Under the pieces are notes generated by a model. The model worked only from the letters and a program-made list of their open reading frames with translations, had not been told where the DNA came from and made no database searches. The translations under genes and the position numbers were made by a program. Positions 56,845 to 64,000 of a stretch of 64,000 nt of DNA are shown here, one piece after another. Origin of the DNA: Cytospora piceicola (Eukaryota > Ascomycota > Sordariomycetes > Diaporthales > Cytosporaceae); NCBI GenBank assembly GCA_023375675.1, contig JALQBC010000081.1:1-64000 (forward strand), written 5' to 3'. The first letter of the stretch is position 1; every line of letters starts with the position of its first letter.

Positions 56845-57184
56845 GCATGGATGCTGCTGAATCGCGGTAATCAGAGGAGTCTGGCCGGTGTTCGTTACTT
56901 CTGCTTCCGCCACTCGACATGCATTATAATTTCCCAAGGGTTAGTAACTATTAGGGTCATGTTCTTAGAGGTGGAGGAAGACTGTAGATAGGCCTACTAC
57001 ATATGCACATGTGTATAGGATTCAAGCTGCGCCCTCATAAGAGGAGGCGCACCCTGGCTCGCTCCGCCGCTCGTATCTTATTTGTTTCTTAGATCCCTGT
57101 CTGCCTCTACTAATTAATCAGACGTATCTCTGACTATTCCCAGCCAATTCTGCCGTTCAAAACAAAAGAAGATGTCGAATTCAT

Positions 57185-57448
57185 ATGCCAAATTCAAGGG
57201 TCCCCGAGGGTCATCTCAAGGTCGCCCCGCCAGTCGTTGTCGTCAACGAGACGAGACAAATCAGCTCGGTGCGCATGTGGACGAATCGCGACGGTGCTCA
57301 AGTGATTACACAACGCGACGACCCAGGGCGCGACTTGATAACTCTACTGTCTGGTTTCTTCTCTGCCAGCTTGGGACTGGAGGCCAACGGTCCTCCTCAG
57401 AGGACACAGCTCCAGGGAAACTGTTATATGAACCTTCTTCCGGCTTGA
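57185..57448 (+). CDS. Small uncharacterised protein, 87 aa
   Basis: The frame MPNSRVPEGHLKV continues with VVVVNETRQISSVRMWTNRD, an alternation of hydrophobic and polar residues typical of beta strands. It then has DLITLLSGFFSASLGLEANG and ends at TGA 57446-57448. An overlapping frame with ATG at 57172 is less protein-like. It may be a fragment of a larger gene, since no intron or partner is visible. It sits next to a small RIP relic. Confidence 0.4.
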   Translation: MPNSRVPEGHLKVAPPVVVVNETRQISSVRMWTNRDGAQVITQRDDPGRDLITLLSGFFSASLGLEANGPPQRTQLQGNCYMNLLPA

Positions 57449-57559
57449 ATTTAGCTGCCATAGTCTAGAGATAATTATCATGCATAGTCTCCTTGTAAGT
57501 GTCCGGGCAGCGGACGTATTTAATAGTCTTTTACAGTAATAATCTTTCTTCATAATAGC

Positions 57560-57850
57560 TAGCAGATGTTCTGATATTTCATGTTATTATATAACTCTTG
57601 ATAATAAACTATTTCATCCTCCTGCTTCTCCTGCTCCTCCTCCTCCTCCTATTTATATAGTATCCTTCTCTAATTACCGCCTTTTTATTATATCAGGGGG
57701 TAACTGTCTACTTATACACCCTTATATTTATTATATATATATAAGGCTTATTATATAGTATAGAACTGATTAAGTCTATAAGTAATATAACCGGTCCAGT
57801 TCCTTATTTATAACCTTACTTGAGTATATCTACCCTAACCCTGACAACTC
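57560..57850. repeat. Small RIP-mutated relic
   Basis: AT content rises abruptly and CpA/TpG become rare (TATATATATAAGGCTTATTAT, GTATAGAACTGATTAAG). On the minus strand it shares words with the large left block: TACCCCCTGAT followed by AATAAAAA resembles 1941-1965, and GGGTTAGGG occurs in both. It looks like a fragment of the same repeat family. Confidence 0.6.
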
Positions 57851-58869
57851 ACTCGGAATTTTATGTCCGTTATCACGTGATCACCCCCGCGATCCCAGCC
57901 ACTTAATTTCCGGACGCGCCGCGTGTTTCCGATGTAACATTTCCACGTCTGTCCTCCTTTCTCTTTTGTCCTTTCGACCATAATATCAAACGTTCAACAT
58001 GCGACGATCAACAGACCTGCCATAAAAAACCCAACTTGTTCAGCTCTGGCGACCGACCCGTTAGGGAATGGGAGAGAAAGTACATGCTCATTGCACCCTG
58101 AGTACACGCACGATCTGCGTGCGTCTGGCCTGCGCATCTCGCTCCCAACTGCCAAGCGACAGGCTCTCTACCAAGTACCTACCTCTCTATCTCTTCCAAG
58201 GTTAGGGGTGTCAGGTGGTAGTAGGCCTGGGCATGGGCGGTGCTTTGGGGGGAAAGGCTGCTTGCGTTGCCCGCCGTCTGCGTTTGTTGCTCGAGTAGCT
58301 GCACTGGTCTGCCACGGTGGATTAAGGACAGGGCAAACATCGTGGGCGCTGGCACCTATTTCTTTCTTTTCCTCAGGATACCAGTGCTCTCTGTCTTCGC
58401 TACACAGCAGCCTGGAGAAATAGGAATAAGGATAGGAGGAGGAGCCCTCCCTCGAGAAGTTCTCGGTGCTGCGAGATCGCCAGCCTGCGTCGTGTGCCGT
58501 CTAACAGAGCTGCCCTTTTTGTGATAATTTCTCCCCCTGGCTTCTATCTCATACTTTGAACCCACAATTGAGAACGCTTCTTGGCCGGAGTGACGGCTAC
58601 TCTGCTCTTGAATCGCACCAAAAGGCCGGGGTGGGTGGGACACTAACCTGTATCTGTGTGTGTGTGTGTCTGTCTCCCTCTCGAGGGCTGTGCACGCATG
58701 TGCATGATGCAGGGGGCTTTCCTTTTCTTCGTCCCATATACATCTTCTGGCCTTCCGTGCCTGTCCGGTCTACATATCTATATGCCTTTTGAATTGTAGG
58801 AGCTTGCTGACGTATGTGTCTATGTTGACTATAGGGTGCGCGCAACTACTTCGTCCTGTGCTGAACTAC
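57851..58869. other. Intergenic stretch
   Basis: About 1 kb without a supportable gene; a (GT)n run lies near 58654-58668. The sequence GCTGACGTATGTG...GACTATAG just before the next coding region looks like an intron end, so an upstream exon of that gene may lie here. Confidence 0.45.
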
Positions 58870-60123
58870 ATGAATATGGCTTCGTCCTTACCATCTGCAT
58901 CTAGTCCGGACCCTCTTGTAACTCCTGCAGCATACACAGATGCGGCGCCACACGTGCATGCGGTGCCGGCCGTCATCGAATGGAAAGCCGACGATGGCCA
59001 GTCTCGCTACGTTGGCTGTTCGCCAAACAACCCAGCACATCTGTTCTTCCAGTTCGACGCCCCGGCCAAGACTGGGTCATTCAAGCTCAGCGTTGACTTT
59101 GCGTGGCGCAAGATCGGCACCAGAGTCCAGAGAAGACACGCCCCGCTTTACTTGTGTCTTGGGCTCAGCAGCCTACGCCGCCTGAGCCTCGACTTGTCCT
59201 GCCCGTCGCCACCACCAGACGAGTTCCTCGGGCCGCTAGGGCGTGAACTGGCCTGCGTGTCGGTTGAGATGGTTGGCTTCCCGGCCCTTGTTGCTCCGGA
59301 CTGGCCTTTGACTCCCCAGAACAGATCACACAACCCAGCTCTAGACTCGGTAAAGTGCCTCGCACAGCTGAGCGCCTTCAACGTCTACGTGCAGCGAGGC
59401 TCTGCCCGGGCTATAGAAGACCTCGGGTCGCTCTGTACGGCAGTGGCCAGCAGTGAGGCTTGGCCGGCCGATGCTTCGGGGGACACTACCGAGTTCTACG
59501 ATGGCCGCCATGGCAAGGTCATCGGCGTTGACCTGTTGGCGCCCGGTGCCGCTCCTCCCAATGTGACACGACCACCGCCTGCCTACTCTGACCTCGAGCC
59601 CCCGCCCCCAACGGCTCCACTCATCGAGGCCAAAAAGCGTCGACGTGCCAGTTCAGGGTCGGGGGCTACAAGAGACGAGCTGGCCCTTATCCGAGACCGC
59701 ATGGAGCTCCTGGAGAAGCGGACAAGCGAGTCGGAGCGGACAAGTAATGATGTCAAACAACGAGTCCGAGACCTGGAGCAGCGCCTAGCCAAGGTGGAGC
59801 ACGAAAGGGACAGCGCGAGGAGACGGGTCGAGCAGCTGGAAGATCAGCTACGAGAGGGACTAGTCAAGGGGAAGGGCCAGGTCGAACAGGTGAACGAGGA
59901 TCTGCAGGCGCTAGAAACCTGTATTGATGATCGAGTTTGGGTCGAGGTTGACGATCTCCGGACTGCCGTCCGTGGAGACTTCGATGAGCTGCAGCAGGAA
60001 CTTAGGGGCAGTGTGGCGGATCTGGTCCAGGATGCTCTGGAGGGCGCCGTTCAGAGTCAGCTGGCTGCTGCCCGCATCTGCGTTCGTGATGGGATCCTCG
60101 AGGTCCGCTACGATGATGGCTAG
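58870..60123 (+). CDS. Fungal accessory-family protein with coiled coil, 417 aa
   Basis: The frame is open from 58789, but good starts are ATGs at 58870 (MNMASSLPS) or 58876. The N-terminal 200 residues match my memory of a widespread, unnamed Pezizomycotina family. Its features are a charged start, FKLSVDFAWRKIG, APLYLCLGLSSLRRLSLDL, LALDSVKCLAQL-like helix, then PPPAYSDLEPPPPTAPL and a basic AKKRRRASS cluster (nuclear signal). Residues about 265-350 are a strong coiled coil (LRDRMELLEKRTSE-like heptads), and the tail is helical and acidic. Exact family name and function are unknown to me. It is followed 420 bases later by another broken accessory-family gene. Confidence 0.65.
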   Translation: MNMASSLPSASSPDPLVTPAAYTDAAPHVHAVPAVIEWKADDGQSRYVGCSPNNPAHLFFQFDAPAKTGSFKLSVDFAWRKIGTRVQRRHAPLYLCLGLSSLRRLSLDLSCPSPPPDEFLGPLGRELACVSVEMVGFPALVAPDWPLTPQNRSHNPALDSVKCLAQLSAFNVYVQRGSARAIEDLGSLCTAVASSEAWPADASGDTTEFYDGRHGKVIGVDLLAPGAAPPNVTRPPPAYSDLEPPPPTAPLIEAKKRRRASSGSGATRDELALIRDRMELLEKRTSESERTSNDVKQRVRDLEQRLAKVEHERDSARRRVEQLEDQLREGLVKGKGQVEQVNEDLQALETCIDDRVWVEVDDLRTAVRGDFDELQQELRGSVADLVQDALEGAVQSQLAAARICVRDGILEVRYDDG

Positions 60124-60552
60124 CTAGCTAGCTAGCTGGTTGACGGATTTGAGAACCTTGAACCGCCTCGTCTTGTGTCCTCCGAAGTTTCGGTGAAACC
60201 TGTGTCCTCGTCGGCCGGTTTTTGGTTATTTTACTTGTTTTATTGCCTTGTAGTGAGTGCAGTTGACTCTTCTCCCTGCTCGAACCCGACCCCTTCTCCG
60301 ATCTCTATCCCCGTCCCCGTCCCCGTCCCTGTCCCTGTCTGTGTCCCTGGCTCGGTCCGTCAACCTTCGAAGCCGCGAATCCGATCCCCATCACCGTCAC
60401 AGTCACAGTCGCCAGCCCACACGCACAATCAACGCCGGATCGCCGAGCTCGTCAAGGCACACCTTCCAGGCTGTCTTCCACCATCACAGGCGCAATAGGT
60501 CAATCTCCACCTCGGCCTCGTCGACATCCTTGCCCGCAACATCATTAGGACA

Positions 60553-61233
60553 ACAACCTGTGCAAGGAAAGGGACTCGGACACGGGGACACTGGTCCTGC
60601 GGCTAACGCCCACAAACCTACACGAGGCCATCAGGGCAGAATTGCTAGAAATATCCTGGAGAGTCACCTGGACGACGCCGCGCACAGGGCAGGACAATCG
60701 TTGAGTCGTGTTGCCCTACGGGCACGAATACACCGCGGGAGGCCAGAGCGCAGTGGCAGACCACATGCAGGAGGCACGGAGGCTGAGGCCGAGGATGATT
60801 TATCTAGGACCGGGACAGAAACAGGCACATCGATAACGGCCAGGATACGCACGATGATCAAGGATGCTGGCAGTGGCGATATCGCGAACCTGCGTGGCAA
60901 TGACACTGCTGGCAGTGAGCACGATAATGACAATGGCTATGACCAGGATAACAACAACAACAATATTCATAATAACGACAATTCAATAATAGATTCATCA
61001 AATCGCCTGACGGCCAGTTCTGCGTCGATGACATGCCTCTCCCACCCTTCATGTTCGAGGTCGGATACAGCCAGAAGGCGGAAAGTCTGGAGGACCTGGC
61101 ACGGGATTACATCGAGAGGAGCAGCAGCGAGATCTGGACGGTCCTGACGGTCGATATCGAGTACCCAGCGAAGAAGACCTCGTTTCTAGGAATATCCGCA
61201 TCCGCATCTGCATCCACGGTGCGCCACCGCTAG
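60553..61233 (+). pseudogene. Broken gene with EVGYSQ motif
   Basis: One frame (about 60560-60701) reads DSDTGTLVLRLTPTNLHEAI followed by RAELLEISWRVTW, then meets TGA at 60702; after it, VVLPYGHEYTAGG continues briefly. A different frame (61003-61230) reads IKSPDGQFCVDDMPLPPFMF and EVGYSQKAESLEDLARDYI, then VLTVDIEYPAKK. The order HEAI, SPDxxF, EVxYSQ, LAxDYI, DIEY is one I recall from a common fungal accessory family of unknown function. The Asp of SPD and Glu of EVG could be PD-(D/E)XK-like nuclease residues (inference). Stops, the frame change and Asn-rich filler between the parts argue for decay, though an unrecognised intron could join them. Confidence 0.45.
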
Positions 61234-62049
61234 ACTCCAGCTCTCAGCCCTTCGGGGTTGGATCCAGTAGAGCGCCCATCGGATAGAGACCACGAATATA
61301 AGCCGAGGGCCCGATCTTCCAAGAAGCAACGGATCCAATCTGAAGGTTCATTGTCTATCACCGAGAGGCCTCAACTGAGAACGAGGTCACACGCAGTCAC
61401 AGTCGCATAGCGGGGATGTGGCCCGAAGGCTCACAGAGTCAACGTCACGTAGACGGTTGTGAGTAAACTTGGCAGATTTCCGGATGCGTCAGAAGCAGCG
61501 TCGCCGGCGCCGGAAGCCGGAGTAATCCTTTAGTAGTTGTTGGTTGGTTCACTATGTAGTGCAGAGTCTTGTTGTCGTCGCCGCCGCCGTTATTATCGGG
61601 CAGCACTTGTCATTGATATCAACTCCACCCCCACGCCTGTAACCTTTTTTCTGCTGTGGCCGTCAAGCATAACAAGGAGGCCCCCCGATATCACTTATTT
61701 GGTAGGGAACGGTGTTTTAGACCTGACATATTTTGTGTTGTGCTGGTGACTGGTGGCTTGACAGCTATGTCTAGAGATATATGTTCTGTTCTGCTGCTGG
61801 TTATCGAGACTTACTACCCGAGTAATCTTTAGTTGACCGCAAGCGGCGTTAATAACACAACGCCACACACAAAGGGTTGTCTATCTATGCTTTAAATTCG
61901 CTGAAAGAGACATAGGGTTGCTGTATCCATTCAATTTCAAATCGCAATAATCCTATTCTAAAGCTACATTCGTGCCAGGTGGCTGGCACCAAGCTATGGT
62001 GATGGCTTCCTAAACACACGCAAGGCAATCTGATACGTAAGTTAGATGC
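61234..62049. other. Intergenic stretch
   Basis: About 815 bases without a supportable gene between a broken + gene and the 3' end of the minus-strand HET gene. No repeat or RNA was recognised. Confidence 0.55.
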
Positions 62050-64000
62050 TTAAGCCAGACACCATTTGTTATTTTGAAGCCAAGTCCCTGCAGCCACAGC
62101 TATATGTGCGGTGGTATTATAGTCTTGTTGTAAGAGACGTACGTGATGAGCGAGATACATGTCGCCTTGCTGGCCGTAAATACGGACAAGGACCGCAATC
62201 CCACGTTGGAACAGCACTGCAAGCCGGTTGATCTCTCCGCTGGCGATGTATTGTTGCCATGTACGGCGGCGGACTGAATCGCTCTTAATGGTCTCATCGT
62301 TGTCGAGAAATCTGATTCGAAGCCACGAATGCCTCAGCGATTCAGGGGGGGTGGTGTCCCGGCCGAGAGGTTTTATAACGAGGGAATCATCCTGGAGCTT
62401 TGCATACGAGGGCAAAGAATTCCCCTTGAAACTCGAATTGTTGTCCATCAGTCTGCTTAGTCGGTACGCCGAGTTCGTGAACTGCAGGCCTCTATCGCAC
62501 AAAGTAGCGTTCCCGAGGATCCAGGGGAGCTGGACGTCCAGGTCCCGATATAGCAGCGAGTACGGCGCCCACTTCCACTTATCGTACGTCAGACGCGGTG
62601 CATTCCAGAATACAATGCCGACCGGGAATATACGGATCTGTGCGAGGAGTTCCCTCATCCGCTCCCGATGAGACTTATCGCTCAGTCGACGCGTATTCAT
62701 GCCGAGCCTGGCAACCCAACGATGGGTCGCTCTTTGCGAATCTATGCTGTTGAGAAAGTCTCGCAACCGCCAGTCCATAGACTTGATATCAAGAATTCGG
62801 GGTAAATCCACTCCTAGAAGGCTTCCAATACATACAGTCTCGTCATCCATACGACTCGTTGTCCGAGCCCTTAAGCCAGTGCAAACCTCATAGAAGATTC
62901 TTGCAGTTATGCCAGTGGGCTCGGTCACAGCTAAGTTCGGGATAGTGTCTTCATCGACCTCAAGTGCCAACAAACCACCCCTAGTGCTTGCTATCGAGTT
63001 ATAAGCATGTAGTTTCACTGGGCAGTAGACCATCTCCAAGTCCGCAAGTACATGCTCGTCATTGTCATCGGGCTGATACTCGGGGTCGAGCTTCCGAAGA
63101 ACTGGCTCCCAAACTTGTCGAAGACTGTAATATCCTTGGTCATCGCACAAACGCTTTATTGCTTCCTGGCGTAGATCTTCTAAGGCCGGCTCTGTCTGAG
63201 GCGGCATCCTGGACCATCCCTTAATGTCATCTGACTCTGCAGATGCTAGAGCCTTGAGCAACTGAACTGCGCTCGGAGTGGAGAGAAGCTTGCCTTCTGG
63301 TAGTTTCTGGAGCATTGATGAAACCTGGAGGAGGTTGTCTTTCACGACGAGGCTCTCGTAAAGTGCTGCACCCGAAATGGCCTGGTTACTGAATTGAAAG
63401 TAGACATTGCGGGCAAGTCGGCCTTCCAAGAACGTCCAAAGTCTCGTCATCCAGACCGAATACTGCAGGCGCATGGTTGTTTCAACGAAAGACATATTGG
63501 CGTTGCACGTTTGTAGGGAGTTGTCGATAACAAGCACCTTGTCGGCCTTCTTGAATGTTTCAGCGATCCGAGCGATCGCAGCTTGCCTCAAAGGCGCGTA
63601 CTTTTTGGAGACAGGAATACCCAATGTGTCTATCCAGAAAGGGACTGGCCTGTCATTCGGTTCGTAGAGATCGTTCACGATTTTCTGAATGTGACGAAGC
63701 TGGCAGATGTTAAGGCAGTTTCGAGATGGGTTTCCGAGGCCGTCAGACCAGACATGAGATATCGCCACGTAGCGGCAGACTTGACCTCCCTCACCTCCCA
63801 CATCCATTGGTTCTGTGGAAATTTCACCCGTTTCAGACACTTTCAATACTGTGACGGCGGATCCTCCGTTCCTTATAGCTGATGCAATCCGTTCTTGCAG
63901 CGGACCAATCTCTGCACAGGCCGTCTGATCACAGTCGTGCCGGTGCTGAGTCCGATACGACTTGTAGTCGATCTGGTGAGCTTGGCATCCCGTACTACTT
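62050..64000 (-). CDS. HET-domain protein (heterokaryon incompatibility family), partial
   Basis: The frame ends with TAA at 62050 and is still open at the window edge (649 codons here), so the start lies beyond 64000. The upstream part contains GCQAHQIDYKSYRTQH and a CDQTAC segment, typical of the region before HET. The HET domain follows: block 1 RYVAISHVWSDGLGNP (about 63780-63730), block 2 PFWIDTLGIPV (about 63630) and block 3 WMTRLWTFLEGRLA (about 63420). HET domains, related to TIR folds, trigger cell death when incompatible strains fuse. Many relatives have Cys where this one has Gly in DTLGIP, which is worth noting. The C-terminal part (GQQGDMYLAHHVRLLQQDY) resembles other long HET proteins. 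No break is visible in the part seen. Confidence 0.9.
   Translation of the reverse strand, partial: SSTGCQAHQIDYKSYRTQHRHDCDQTACAEIGPLQERIASAIRNGGSAVTVLKVSETGEISTEPMDVGGEGGQVCRYVAISHVWSDGLGNPSRNCLNICQLRHIQKIVNDLYEPNDRPVPFWIDTLGIPVSKKYAPLRQAAIARIAETFKKADKVLVIDNSLQTCNANMSFVETTMRLQYSVWMTRLWTFLEGRLARNVYFQFSNQAISGAALYESLVVKDNLLQVSSMLQKLPEGKLLSTPSAVQLLKALASAESDDIKGWSRMPPQTEPALEDLRQEAIKRLCDDQGYYSLRQVWEPVLRKLDPEYQPDDNDEHVLADLEMVYCPVKLHAYNSIASTRGGLLALEVDEDTIPNLAVTEPTGITARIFYEVCTGLRARTTSRMDDETVCIGSLLGVDLPRILDIKSMDWRLRDFLNSIDSQRATHRWVARLGMNTRRLSDKSHRERMRELLAQIRIFPVGIVFWNAPRLTYDKWKWAPYSLLYRDLDVQLPWILGNATLCDRGLQFTNSAYRLSRLMDNNSSFKGNSLPSYAKLQDDSLVIKPLGRDTTPPESLRHSWLRIRFLDNDETIKSDSVRRRTWQQYIASGEINRLAVLFQRGIAVLVRIYGQQGDMYLAHHVRLLQQDYNTTAHIAVAAGTWLQNNKWCLA

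Noticed and set aside
16896..61233. Cargo of a giant Starship-type mobile element
   Set aside because: No DUF3435 tyrosine recombinase captain or clear terminal repeats were found in the window; they could lie outside, so this stays unproven.

Overview
The window looks like nuclear DNA of a filamentous ascomycete (Pezizomycotina, most likely a Sordariomycete). The signs are short introns (about 70-170 bases) with GTAAGT-type donors and CTAAC/CTGAC branch sites, a HET-domain gene, many Ser/Gln/Pro-rich proteins, and a 6.6 kb AT-rich block nearly free of CpA/TpG, which is the mark of repeat-induced point mutation (RIP). I cannot name the species. No conserved housekeeping gene is visible, so this reads as an accessory, repeat-bordered region.

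Layout. Bases 1-6660 are RIP-mutated: microsatellite, six 150-bp tandem units, a small GC-rich island and a dead Ty1/copia element in + orientation. Bases 6660-14400 hold a C/T-rich, gene-poor stretch made partly of degenerate duplicated segments with many splice-like signals. Bases 14400-16890 have no gene but contain TACCTAGGTA repeats. From 16.9 to 31.3 kb there are two uncharacterised genes (16896-18236; a five-exon gene at 19043-20656), a short coiled-coil ORF, a ruined Ulp1/C48-like protease, a frameshifted gene, several minisatellites, and a second Ulp1/C48-like protease gene that is intact except for one in-frame TAG. From 32.4 to 57.5 kb there are about ten mostly short, lineage-specific-looking genes. 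Three share a helical domain that ends in a hairpin with a YW or LW motif (34.8, 47.6 and 53.3 kb), and four encode single-pass membrane proteins (36.3, 40.2, 50.6 and 54.7 kb). Others are disordered or coiled-coil proteins. From 57.5 to 64 kb there are a small RIP relic, a gene of a widespread fungal family of unknown function, a broken gene with an EVGYSQ motif, and the 3' part of a HET-domain gene running off the right edge.

How the genes might work together is unknown. The mix of a HET-domain protein, Ulp1-like proteases (one decayed, one with a single stop), a small family of winged-helix-like proteins and several membrane-anchored helical proteins, next to RIP-damaged repeats, is what one would expect of a fast-evolving accessory island. 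No captain recombinase of a giant mobile element was seen. All functional statements beyond the HET, copia and Ulp1 assignments are inference.
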